A stretch of 60,388 nt of DNA from assembly GCA_017560085.1 (NCBI GenBank), contig JAFYPA010000097.1, positions 1 through 60,388 on the forward strand. The letters run 5' to 3'. Source of the DNA: Clostridia bacterium (GTDB taxonomy: Bacteria; Bacillota; Clostridia; Oscillospirales; CAG-382). Positions 16,658-24,410 of this stretch are shown here, piece by piece. Below the pieces are notes generated by a model, which made no database searches, was not told the DNA's origin, and saw only the letters and a list, made by a program, of their open reading frames with translations. A program made the position numbers and the translations under genes. Each line of letters opens with the position of its first letter. Position 1 is the stretch's first letter.

Positions 16658-18061
16658 TCAATCGCACATTCCGTCATACTCAGGCACTACCGCAACCACC
16701 GCATCCTTCTCCCCTCTGTCCTCACGGATAAATCTCTCCGCTTCCTCATCATAGGGCATAAAGCGGTCGTAGGGCACGAAGTTCGCACCGTATTTTCCGC
16801 CCGCATACTGAACATAAGTGTTTCCGCGCATTACGGGGAGGTGCTTTGCATCGTCCGCGCTGATGGAAAGGATTGTGTCTATGCTTCTGTCGAAGATGTT
16901 GTTTTCAATTACGTAGTTCGTTGCTCTGTATCTGTCATTGAGTGCACCTATCCAGCCGCCCTGAATGTGACGGCACTGTCTGTTGGGTCTCTGCCATCCG
17001 AAGCCGCCGGAGTATCTGCAGATGTTGTCCTTCATAAGGATGTTTTCCATTCGTGCTTCCGTCGAGTCCTTCTGACCGCAGAAATATTCTATGGAGTAAA
17101 TGCATCTTTCAAAGAGGTTGCTCTCGTAGCGGACATTGAACATTGTAATCGGTACGGGGCTTGTGTTGCCGCCGCTTCTCTGGTGGGTTACGCCCGCATC
17201 GTAAATGTCGTGAAAATAGCAGTTTTCAACCGTAAAGTCGTCGCACTTGCCGTACATTTCAACGCCGTTGCCGAGTCGCACCATTTTCGGGTCATCCGCA
17301 CGGAATCTGCCGGAGCCGCCGATAAATCCGAACTCACAGTTGGAAACGTGGAAGTTATCAATAGAGCCTGTGGAAATACCGAAGAAGGCATTGAGAATGC
17401 AGATGTTATCCACCCATATGTCCTTCTGCGCTCTTATGAGAATTCCGGGAATGATTCTCTGCATTTCCATAAGTTTAAAGCGCTCGCCCGGATTCTGCTC
17501 GGAATAGAAATATACGAAGTCGTTGTTGTGTCTGTCGCTGTAGAATTCAAGGTCGTTCTGAATCTGCTCGAGCTTTTCCTCAAAGCCGTAGTGCTGACTG
17601 CACTTCTTAATGCAATGGATATTTCCGTCACAGACGATATGACCTACATCGCATCCGAGGGGATACATATACTTCCAGAGGTTGGGGTAGTCCGTCTTTA
17701 CCCACTCGTAGGGAACGGCATAGTTCTTTGCGGATATGTTGATAATCGGCTTTTTACCCTTGCCGTATGCGGCTATAGTGATTCCGTTTGTATTGATACG
17801 CATACCGTTTCCACGCCATTCACAGCCTCGCTGAAGGAGAATGGCATCTCCGCTCTCAAGAGGAAGAGTGTGTATTCTGTCCAGAGTGCGGATTGCGGTT
17901 TCGGGGGTAAGACCGTCGTTGAGGTCGTTTCCGTCTACGGTGGATATATAGTACGCCTTGCCCGTGTATGTCATTTTATCCTCTGCGCTGTTGATTTTAT
18001 CAAGAAGTGCGTTTGCCTTGGCATCTATCTCGCTGAGGAATTTCTTGTCTGCGATAATCAT
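16658..18061 (-). CDS. Cytoplasmic right-handed beta-helix protein (family member A)
   Basis: 467 residues from the ATG at 18061, supported by GGAG seven bases upstream and by alignment with its paralogue at 19228-20619. No signal peptide. A helical N-terminus is followed by a strand start (YISTVDGNDLNDGLTPETA, 38-56) typical of DUF1565-like beta-helices, then repetitive Asn/Cys-rich coils such as VSNCEFGFIGG and VENCYFHDIYDAG. Family motifs: RLGNGVEMYG (262-271), YDAGVTHQ (287-294), SIEYF (323-327), GGFGWQRPNR (352-361). Probably a polysaccharide lyase, glycosidase or epimerase, but the activity is unknown. It is the last gene of the operon with GH32 and a second family member. Confidence 0.8.
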   Translation of the reverse strand: MIIADKKFLSEIDAKANALLDKINSAEDKMTYTGKAYYISTVDGNDLNDGLTPETAIRTLDRIHTLPLESGDAILLQRGCEWRGNGMRINTNGITIAAYGKGKKPIINISAKNYAVPYEWVKTDYPNLWKYMYPLGCDVGHIVCDGNIHCIKKCSQHYGFEEKLEQIQNDLEFYSDRHNNDFVYFYSEQNPGERFKLMEMQRIIPGILIRAQKDIWVDNICILNAFFGISTGSIDNFHVSNCEFGFIGGSGRFRADDPKMVRLGNGVEMYGKCDDFTVENCYFHDIYDAGVTHQRSGGNTSPVPITMFNVRYESNLFERCIYSIEYFCGQKDSTEARMENILMKDNICRYSGGFGWQRPNRQCRHIQGGWIGALNDRYRATNYVIENNIFDRSIDTILSISADDAKHLPVMRGNTYVQYAGGKYGANFVPYDRFMPYDEEAERFIREDRGEKDAVVAVVPEYDGMCD

Positions 18062-18099
18062 AATGCTTCTCCAATCTGCCATTACGGCATTTTTTATTT

Positions 18100-19200
18100 T
18101 CAGAGTATAACCGTATAGTTGATTTCTCCGCCGTTTACGAAAATCTCAAGGATGTATTCGTCACGGAGAATCTTTATGTCGTCAACCTTGCCGATGTGAG
18201 TTATGTCGCCCTTTCCTCTTTTCACGGTGAAGCCGTCGTCCGTCATTGTCACAGCCTCGTCGGTGTCCTTCAGAAGATACTGAAGCTCCTTTATGGGATA
18301 TGCAAGCACCTTGCCGTCCTCAAGAATCATCTCACGGGGGAGCGAGAGACAGCCTATGCTCCTCTTTGCAAACCTCGAATAGCTCCAGCCGGGAATCCAC
18401 GACATAATAATGGGTCTTCCCTTGTCATCGTTGTAAGCCTGACCTGCATAATGGTCGGGGCCTCTGTCGAAGTTGTATGCGTACTCACGCCTGAACACGC
18501 CGTTTTCAAAGCTTCCCACACCGACCTCGAAGAAGTGGCTGTCGGGAGTAAGAGCGGACATTGCAACAAGCATTTTGTCACCGCTTCGCACAATGGAGGG
18601 GCATTCGGCAACATTTGCTCCGTCAAGCTCATACATTATGCCCTTATATTCCCAGTCAAGGAGGTTGTCGCTCTCATATATAAGAAGTCTGCCCTTGTGA
18701 ATCTCGGGTCTTCCGCTTGCGATAACACAGTAATATTTTCCGTTGTCAAGGAAAACTGCAGGATCACGGAAATCGGCACTTCCGTCAGCGGGGAATTCGG
18801 GGATTACGGGATTTTTCTCGTACTTTTCAAAGTGAATACCGTCCTTTGAATATGCAACGCTTACCGTCTGACGTCTGTATATTTCGCCGTCTCTTTCGGT
18901 TACGGAGGCATAGAAAAGATAAAGAGTGTCGTCCTTGACGATTGCCGTACCCGACCAGCAGCCCTGATTTTCGTAAGGAAGCTCGGGCGTGAGTGCCACG
19001 GGAAGCTCCTCCCATGTGAGATAGTCCTTTGTTCTCGCGTGTCCCCAGTGCATATATTCGCCGTCCCACGGCTGCTCGCGGTTGGGACAGTGCTGATAGA
19101 ATGCGTGGAAATATCCGTCAAAGAACACAAGACCGTTGGGGTCGTTCATCCATCCCTTTTTCGGCTTGAAATGATATTTCAGATCCTTAAGATAGTCCAT
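18100..19200 (-). CDS. Glycoside hydrolase family 32, short form
   Basis: 366 residues with all three GH32 catalytic motifs: WMNDPNG (17-23, nucleophile Asp20), FRDP (144-147, transition-state Asp146) and AECP (198-201, acid/base Glu199). The five-bladed propeller is complete, but the C-terminal beta-sandwich is reduced to about 70 residues, compared with 100-150 in usual sucrose-6-phosphate hydrolases or fructanases. It still ends in the IFVNGG-type strand. No signal peptide, so it should hydrolyse beta-fructosides in the cytoplasm. It sits between two beta-helix genes with gaps of 27 and 38 bases. Confidence 0.92.
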   Translation of the reverse strand: MDYLKDLKYHFKPKKGWMNDPNGLVFFDGYFHAFYQHCPNREQPWDGEYMHWGHARTKDYLTWEELPVALTPELPYENQGCWSGTAIVKDDTLYLFYASVTERDGEIYRRQTVSVAYSKDGIHFEKYEKNPVIPEFPADGSADFRDPAVFLDNGKYYCVIASGRPEIHKGRLLIYESDNLLDWEYKGIMYELDGANVAECPSIVRSGDKMLVAMSALTPDSHFFEVGVGSFENGVFRREYAYNFDRGPDHYAGQAYNDDKGRPIIMSWIPGWSYSRFAKRSIGCLSLPREMILEDGKVLAYPIKELQYLLKDTDEAVTMTDDGFTVKRGKGDITHIGKVDDIKILRDEYILEIFVNGGEINYTVIL

Positions 19201-19227
19201 ATTCCACCTCGGTTATGCTTGCTTTTT

Positions 19228-20619
19228 TCAGTCGCAGAGTCCGTCATACTCGGGAACAACGGCAACAACGGCATCAGCCTCGCCCTTTGTTTCCTTTATG
19301 AATCTTTCCGTTTCCTCATCGAAGGGAAGATACTTGTCGTAAGGCACGAAGTTCGCGCCGTAATTCTTGCCTGCGTACTGAATGTAGGTATTTCCCTTCA
19401 TTACGGGAAGATGCTCGTCCTTGACGGAGGAAATGGAAACGAGAGTATCTATACTTCTGTCAAAGATATTGCCCTCAACTATATAGTCCTCTGCGGGATA
19501 CTTTCTCTTGCAATTCAGCCATCCGCCCTGAATGTGACGAGCCACTCTGTTGGGTCTCTGCCATCCGAAGCCGCCTGCGTATCTGCAGATATTGCCCGTC
19601 ATACGGATGTGACGCATCATATCCTCGTCGGAGTTCGGCTGATCGCAGAAGTATTCAATGGAGTAAATGCATCTTTCAAAGAGGTTGTCGGTATATCTTA
19701 CGTTCTCCATTATAAGCGGATAGTCGTAAGCGGACTTGCTCTGATGAGTTACGCCTGCATCGTAGCAGTCGTGGATGTAGCAGTTTTCAACAGAATAGTC
19801 ATTGCAGAGACCATAAATTTCAACGCCGTTGCCGAGTCGTGTGTCGGACGGTCCTCTTGTGTACTGAATACCTCCGCCGATATAGCCGATTTCACAGTTT
19901 GTAACGTGAAGGTCATTGAATGTACCGCAGGAAATACCGTGTACGCCGACATACATAATGCAGAGGTTATCAAGTCTTGCACCCTGACCGCTTCTCAAAG
20001 AGAAGAAGCTGATTCTTCTGTGCATTTCAATCTGGAAGAATCTTTCGCCCGGATTCTGCTCGGAGCAGAAGTAAAGTGTGTTTCTGTCGTCTCTGTCGCA
20101 CCAGAATTCAAGGTCGTTCTTAACCTCGTCAAGAGTACCGCCGAAGCCGTAATGACCGAGGCACTTCTTGATACAGTGCACCTTTCCGCCGTCACAGATG
20201 ATGTGACCGATGTCAATATCGAAGGGGCGGTTGTACTTCCAAATATTGGGTCTGTCAGTCTTTACCCATTCGTGAGGTACGGCATAATTCTTGAGTGAGC
20301 CGTAGAATCTGGGCTTGGGGCCTTCACCGTAAGCGCCGATTGTAATATTCTTTACCTTTACCAGAAGCTCGCCTCTCCAGAGACCGCCTCTTTCGAAGAA
20401 TACGGCGTCGCCCTCTTTAAGAGGAAGTGAGTAAAATCTCTCAAGGGAGCATACAGCCTTTTCGGGAGAAAGACCGTCGTTTGCGTCGTCACCGCTGTTT
20501 GAGAAGTAGTAAGCCGTACCCGTGTAGGTAAGCTCGTCCTTTGCGTTCATTATTTTTTCCTTGAGTGCCTGTGCCTTAGCGTCTATTTCGGCAAGAAATT
20601 TCTTATCTGCAACAATCAT
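19228..20619 (-). CDS. Cytoplasmic right-handed beta-helix protein (family member B)
   Basis: 463 residues, a close full-length paralogue of the 16658-18061 product, with the same N-terminus (M-I-[IV]-A-D-K-K-F-L) and the same end (AVVAVVPEYDG-x-CD). Family motifs: RLGNGVEIYG (261-270), YDAGVTHQ (286-293), SIEYF (320-324), FGWQRPNR (351-358). No signal peptide or membrane segment. First gene of a three-gene operon with GH32. The duplicated pair suggests two related substrates or a heteromeric enzyme. The function is not recognised. Confidence 0.8.
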   Translation of the reverse strand: MIVADKKFLAEIDAKAQALKEKIMNAKDELTYTGTAYYFSNSGDDANDGLSPEKAVCSLERFYSLPLKEGDAVFFERGGLWRGELLVKVKNITIGAYGEGPKPRFYGSLKNYAVPHEWVKTDRPNIWKYNRPFDIDIGHIICDGGKVHCIKKCLGHYGFGGTLDEVKNDLEFWCDRDDRNTLYFCSEQNPGERFFQIEMHRRISFFSLRSGQGARLDNLCIMYVGVHGISCGTFNDLHVTNCEIGYIGGGIQYTRGPSDTRLGNGVEIYGLCNDYSVENCYIHDCYDAGVTHQSKSAYDYPLIMENVRYTDNLFERCIYSIEYFCDQPNSDEDMMRHIRMTGNICRYAGGFGWQRPNRVARHIQGGWLNCKRKYPAEDYIVEGNIFDRSIDTLVSISSVKDEHLPVMKGNTYIQYAGKNYGANFVPYDKYLPFDEETERFIKETKGEADAVVAVVPEYDGLCD

Positions 20620-20654
20620 GATAATTTAACCTCCGTTATCTATGATTTTATAAT

Positions 20655-20696
20655 ATTCTTTTAGTAGATTTTACCAAAAGAATGCCTCCGTGTCAA
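20655..20696 (-). promoter_or_regulatory. Promoter and operator-like inverted repeat of the GH32/beta-helix operon
   Basis: On the minus strand TTGACA (20691-20696) and TAAAAT (20668-20673) are spaced by 17 bases. A perfect 8-bp inverted repeat, ATTCTTTT (20655-20662) and AAAAGAAT (20676-20683), places one arm in the spacer and the other near the start site. This arrangement would let a dimeric regulator block RNA polymerase. The AraC gene nearby is a candidate but usually binds direct repeats; a LacI/GntR regulator elsewhere is equally possible. Confidence 0.7.
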
Positions 20697-20760
20697 TACA
20701 AAAACAAACATTTTAAGTAAAATAGTACATTTTTGCAAAATTATATAGGAATATGACATT

Positions 20761-21612
20761 TTACGTCTTTGCGTTTCTGAATGCGGTGGGAGAAATACCG
20801 CAGATTTTAGAAAAAACCCGTGAGAAATAGTAGACGTCGGAAAAGCCCACCTTCTCAGAGATTTCGGATGCGGTAAGCTCCGTGTGCAGAAGCATCGACT
20901 TTGCGGCGGAAATGCGAAGGCTGTTTATATATTCCGAGGGCTTTTGCGAAAGCTCACGACGGAACAGCCTTGCAATATAGCTTTCCGAAAGTCCGAATCG
21001 CTCCGAAAGTGTGCCGAGGGTGATTTCGGACTGGAACTCCGCATCGACAAACGCAAGTATTTCCGTAAGCTTTTTTGAATAGCTTCGCATATTCCTGTCA
21101 CCCTGCACGGTTATGAGAAGCTCACGAAGAATATTGTCCAGCATAACGATATCGTAAAAGCGCACGGACGGCATAAGCTTCACGGCACGCTCAAGTATTT
21201 CCGAAACATCCGGCGGTACGCTTTTCATATGCTCCGACAGACGGACGACGGATTTTCTTTCCGTGTGACAGCTGTAGGCAAAATCACCTTCGTATATTTC
21301 GGGGCTTTTTACAACGGTAATTCGCTCGGGAGCGGTATACTCTTCCACATATTCACTTGCGCTGAAATGAAAGAAGCAATAGGTGCATCCGTCGGAATCG
21401 AGAGGTCTGTAGAAAACTCCCCGTTTTATAAAAAGTATATCGCCCTTGCGTGCGGAATAAACCTGCGAGCCTATCTGCATATCGAGGCTTCCGTCTGTAC
21501 AGTAAAGTACAAGATTTTCCGAAATGGCACGCCCCTTATGCCATCTTCCGTGCATTTGTGTTACCTTGCCGAAATTTGTTACTCTTATGGGACAGTCGAG
21601 ATTGTACAGCAT
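20761..21612 (-). CDS. AraC-family transcriptional regulator
   Basis: 283 residues from the ATG at 21612; GGAG lies eight bases upstream, whereas a GTG three codons earlier overlaps that site. The N-terminal half is a cupin-like sugar-sensing domain (YSARKGDILFIKRGVFYRPL). The last 100 residues hold two helix-turn-helix motifs: ITLGTLSERFGLSESYIARL and ASEISEKVGFSDVYYFSRVF, with the AraC signature ending GISPTAFR. It is divergent from the GH28 gene and next to the GH32/beta-helix operon, so local carbohydrate control is likely. Confidence 0.94.
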   Translation of the reverse strand: MLYNLDCPIRVTNFGKVTQMHGRWHKGRAISENLVLYCTDGSLDMQIGSQVYSARKGDILFIKRGVFYRPLDSDGCTYCFFHFSASEYVEEYTAPERITVVKSPEIYEGDFAYSCHTERKSVVRLSEHMKSVPPDVSEILERAVKLMPSVRFYDIVMLDNILRELLITVQGDRNMRSYSKKLTEILAFVDAEFQSEITLGTLSERFGLSESYIARLFRRELSQKPSEYINSLRISAAKSMLLHTELTASEISEKVGFSDVYYFSRVFSKICGISPTAFRNAKT

Positions 21613-21641
21613 ACGAATCACTCCGTTTGTGTTTTTTATAT

Positions 21642-21670
21642 ATTATATCATGGTTTTTTCAAAAGTTCAA
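21642..21670 (-). promoter_or_regulatory. Promoter of the AraC regulator gene
   Basis: TTGAAC (21665-21670) and TATAAT (21642-21647) on the minus strand, spacer 17 bases. It faces away from the GH28 promoter; the 29 bases between the two -35 elements are the likely regulator-binding region. Confidence 0.72.
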
Positions 21671-21699
21671 TATAGTACAAAAAATATCAGTTATGTGCA

Positions 21700-21728
21700 T
21701 TGAAATATACCGCTTTGCGTGGTAATAT
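21700..21728 (+). promoter_or_regulatory. Promoter of the GH28 gene
   Basis: TTGAAA (21700-21705) and TAATAT (21723-21728) with a 17-base spacer. The weak -10 fits an activator-dependent promoter such as one served by the divergent AraC protein. Confidence 0.6.
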
Positions 21729-21771
21729 ACATATAAGGTCAATTATACATTTACAAAAGCGAGGTATAAAA

Positions 21772-23028
21772 ATGATTTACAACATCAAGGACTTCGGTGC
21801 GGTAGCCGACGGCAAGACAATCAACACCAAAGCAATCCAGACAGCAATAGACACCTGCCACAAGGACGGCGGCGGTCGTGTGCTCGTTGAAAACGGCGTT
21901 TATATGTTCGGCACAATCGTGCTCCGCTCCAATGTTGAGCTTCACATAGCCGCAAACGCAACTCTTCTCGGCTCTCCCAATATGGAGGACTACCCCGAAA
22001 GAGAGGATGTAAAGCACATAAAGAAGGGACTCGCTCCCAGAACGCAGAATGCCTGCTACATTTACTGTGAGGAAAGCGAAAACGTTGCAATCACGGGTAT
22101 GGGCAAAATCGACTGTAACGGCAAGAGCTTTGTAAGACCCGTTCAGACAATGAGTGCGTGGAAGTACACAAGAATCGAAGGCCCCACACCGCCAAGAGTA
22201 ATATTCTTTGCGGGATGCAGAAACATAAAATTCGAGGACTTCACGGTTGTAAATCAGCCCGCAGGCTGGTGTATGTGGATTACCGACTGTGACTTCGCCT
22301 TCTGCGACAGGCTCAAGATTGAGTGCGAGGTTGAATATCCCAACAACGACGGTATTCACATCAACTCCTCAAGAAATGTAACCGTTTCCAACTGTGACAT
22401 CATCTGCGGAGACGACTGTCTTGTGGTGCGTGCAAACAACAAGGCACTTCCCGAGCCCAAGGTCTGCGAAAAGGTAACCATCACAAACTGTAACCTCACA
22501 AGCTATTCGGGCGGTATAAGAATAGGTTGGTGCAACGACGGTGTTATCCGCAACTGTACCTTCTCAAACCTTGTAATGCGTGACTGCTCGGTAGGTGTTG
22601 ACATAAGACTTCCCGCATTGAACCCCGAGCCCGAGGTAAAATGGCACAACGACTTCGGCATTGAGGATACTCTTATAGAAAACCTTTCCTTCAACAACAT
22701 CATAATGGACAAGATTTTCTCCGAGCCCGTAAAGCTCAGCATTCATCCGAAGACCGAATGGTGCCGTGTCAAGGCGTTCAGAAACCTTTATTTCTCCAAC
22801 ATCCACGCTTCTTCGCCTCAGGGCATTCAGATAGAGGGCAGACCCGAGAACTTCATCGAGAACATCCGATTCTCCGACTGCACCTTCACAACAATCGACT
22901 ACAGCTGCTTTACCGACAAGGAATTCCACGGTGCATCCTACGCAAAATTCAACCACGGTACATTCCCGCTTATCAAGTATGCAAACGGTGTTGTGTTCAA
23001 TAATGTAGAATTCAAATCCGAATTATAA
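21772..23028 (+). CDS. Glycoside hydrolase family 28 (polygalacturonase-like), cytoplasmic
   Basis: 418 residues from the ATG at 21772 (MIYNIKDFGAVADGKTINTK), which has GAGG upstream and matches the family start. This is a right-handed beta-helix with the GH28 motifs NNDGIHINSS (catalytic Asp, usually NTD), CGDDCLVV (the paired Asp) and GGIRIG (in place of RIK). The usual GHG/QGH site is not obvious, as in many exo-acting or rhamnogalacturonan-type bacterial GH28. No signal peptide, so it probably trims imported pectic oligosaccharides. It is under the divergent AraC regulator and ends in a terminator hairpin. Confidence 0.9.
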   Translation: MIYNIKDFGAVADGKTINTKAIQTAIDTCHKDGGGRVLVENGVYMFGTIVLRSNVELHIAANATLLGSPNMEDYPEREDVKHIKKGLAPRTQNACYIYCEESENVAITGMGKIDCNGKSFVRPVQTMSAWKYTRIEGPTPPRVIFFAGCRNIKFEDFTVVNQPAGWCMWITDCDFAFCDRLKIECEVEYPNNDGIHINSSRNVTVSNCDIICGDDCLVVRANNKALPEPKVCEKVTITNCNLTSYSGGIRIGWCNDGVIRNCTFSNLVMRDCSVGVDIRLPALNPEPEVKWHNDFGIEDTLIENLSFNNIIMDKIFSEPVKLSIHPKTEWCRVKAFRNLYFSNIHASSPQGIQIEGRPENFIENIRFSDCTFTTIDYSCFTDKEFHGASYAKFNHGTFPLIKYANGVVFNNVEFKSEL

Positions 23029-23036
23029 TGAAAAAT

Positions 23037-23069
23037 CCCGACTTCGGCTTTACCGTTGTCGGGAAATTT
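23037..23069 (+). terminator. Terminator after the GH28 gene
   Basis: CCCGAC (23037-23042) pairs with GTCGGG (23058-23063), with AAAAA before and AAATTTTATTTT after. It may serve both the GH28 gene and the converging alr gene. Confidence 0.75.
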
Positions 23070-23091
23070 TATTTTAAGCTCAATCAAAGCA

Positions 23092-24255
23092 TCAGAGCAT
23101 CATACGAAGCTCTCTCTCGATTACCTCTCCGCCCTTTGTAAATACCCTCGGAACTCTTTTGGATACGGCACATACGATTTCGTAGGGAATGGTGTCCGCA
23201 TATTCCGCCATTTTTTCGATAGGGTTATTTTCACCGAAGATTTCAACCTCGTCACCCACATCGCTCTGCGGGAAATCGGCAAGGTCTATCATACACATAT
23301 CCATACAGATACGACCGAGAATTTTCGCCTTACCGTAGGGGAGCCTCACCTCATAGCCGTTTGAAAGCCTTCTGAAAAGTCCGTCGGCGTAGCCTATGGG
23401 AAGAACGCCCACTCTGTTTTTGCTCTTTGTGGTGTACAGCCTTCCGTAGCTTATGCTTGTGTCCTCGTCAAAGACCTTTATTGTTCCGATTACAGTTTTT
23501 TCACTCATAACCGGCAGAAGTCCAAGCCTTCTCGCATCGCTTCCGCATCCGTAGGTCAGAATTCCGGGACGAACCATGTCAAGGTAGGTTTCGGGATAAT
23601 TTGCGAAAGCACCTGAGTTTGCACAGTGGCGAAGCTTGAATCTCACGCCTCTCTTTTCAAGGGCATCAAGCACAGATTTAAACAGCGCAAACTGTGAAAG
23701 AGTATACTCTCTGTTCTCCTCCCCCGCCTCGTCGGAAACGGCAAAGTGAGTAAAAATGCCCTCCGCATCCAGATTCGGCAAGCCGCAGGAGCGGACAACC
23801 GCATTTATACAGTCGTCAAAATGCGCTCCCTTGCAAAGAAATCCGAGCCTTGACATACCCGTATCAAGCTTTATATGAATACGGAGTCTTCCGCCGATTC
23901 TCTCTGCCTCACTCTGATATTCAAGAGCCTTTGCCTCGCAGGTGACCGTCTGAGTAATATTAAACCTCAGAAGCTTTTCCACCTGAGTATACGGTGTATG
24001 ACCGAGAATAAGTATCGGCATCTCAATTCCGCCGTTTCTCAGCTCCTCCGCCTCATCAAGGCTTGAAACCGCAAGGTAATCCGCCCCGAGCTCTGCAAGA
24101 GTTTTGGACACTCTCAAAGCCCCGTGCCCGTAAGCATCAGCCTTGACCACGCCGAGAAATTTTACCTTCTCCCCCGCTTTTTCTCTTATTTTTCTGTAAT
24201 TATATTCAAGATTATCAAGATTTATCTCTGCCCAAGTCCTCTTAAGCTCTGTCAA
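23092..24255 (-). CDS. alr: Alanine racemase
   Basis: 387 residues from a TTG codon at 24255 with a GGGGGT ribosome binding site six bases upstream; family members start at this TELKRTWAEINLDNL. The PLP lysine lies in VVKADAYGHG (Lys38). The second catalytic segment, SISYGRLYT, precedes GVLPIGYADGL. The enzyme interconverts L- and D-alanine for peptidoglycan precursors. Longer upstream frames run through a repeat cassette and are artefacts. It lies downstream of polA, separated by that cassette. Confidence 0.95.
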   Translation of the reverse strand: MTELKRTWAEINLDNLEYNYRKIREKAGEKVKFLGVVKADAYGHGALRVSKTLAELGADYLAVSSLDEAEELRNGGIEMPILILGHTPYTQVEKLLRFNITQTVTCEAKALEYQSEAERIGGRLRIHIKLDTGMSRLGFLCKGAHFDDCINAVVRSCGLPNLDAEGIFTHFAVSDEAGEENREYTLSQFALFKSVLDALEKRGVRFKLRHCANSGAFANYPETYLDMVRPGILTYGCGSDARRLGLLPVMSEKTVIGTIKVFDEDTSISYGRLYTTKSKNRVGVLPIGYADGLFRRLSNGYEVRLPYGKAKILGRICMDMCMIDLADFPQSDVGDEVEIFGENNPIEKMAEYADTIPYEIVCAVSKRVPRVFTKGGEVIERELRMML

Positions 24256-24270
24256 AACCACACCCCCGAA

Positions 24271-24408
24271 AATAGGTAATAGTGAAAAGTGAATAGTGAA
24301 AAGTGAATAGTTTATGTTGATTGCTTCGCAATCTTCGTTTTTAGATTTTAATTGAAGGAAGCGAAGCTTCCAACATTGATTATGCATTATGCATTATGCA
24401 TTATGCAT
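24271..24408. repeat. Heptad-hairpin-hairpin-heptad cassette between polA and alr
   Basis: From left to right: four 7-base units AGTGAAA/AGTGAAT (24281-24308), a 6-bp hairpin with loop TTC (24319-24333), a 6-bp hairpin with loop GAA (24357-24371), and four perfect TATGCAT units (24381-24408). On the minus strand the last array starts two bases after the polA stop TAA. No coding frame is preserved. Similar heptads occur at 16621 and 57418, and similar hairpins at 41164-41324. This looks like an inserted repetitive element. Confidence 0.7.
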
Positions 24409-24410
24409 TT

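Noticed and set aside
16640..20298. Plus-strand frames of 492 and 419 codons opposite the beta-helix genes
   Set aside because: They mirror each other only because the sense genes are paralogues; no start signals and no domain.
24256..24387. N-terminal extension of alanine racemase by 44 codons
   Set aside because: The extension translates the heptad-hairpin cassette; a TTG with a strong ribosome binding site matches the family start.
16621..24408. CRISPR array
   Set aside because: The tandem units are only 7 bp with no spacers, and no cas gene is present.
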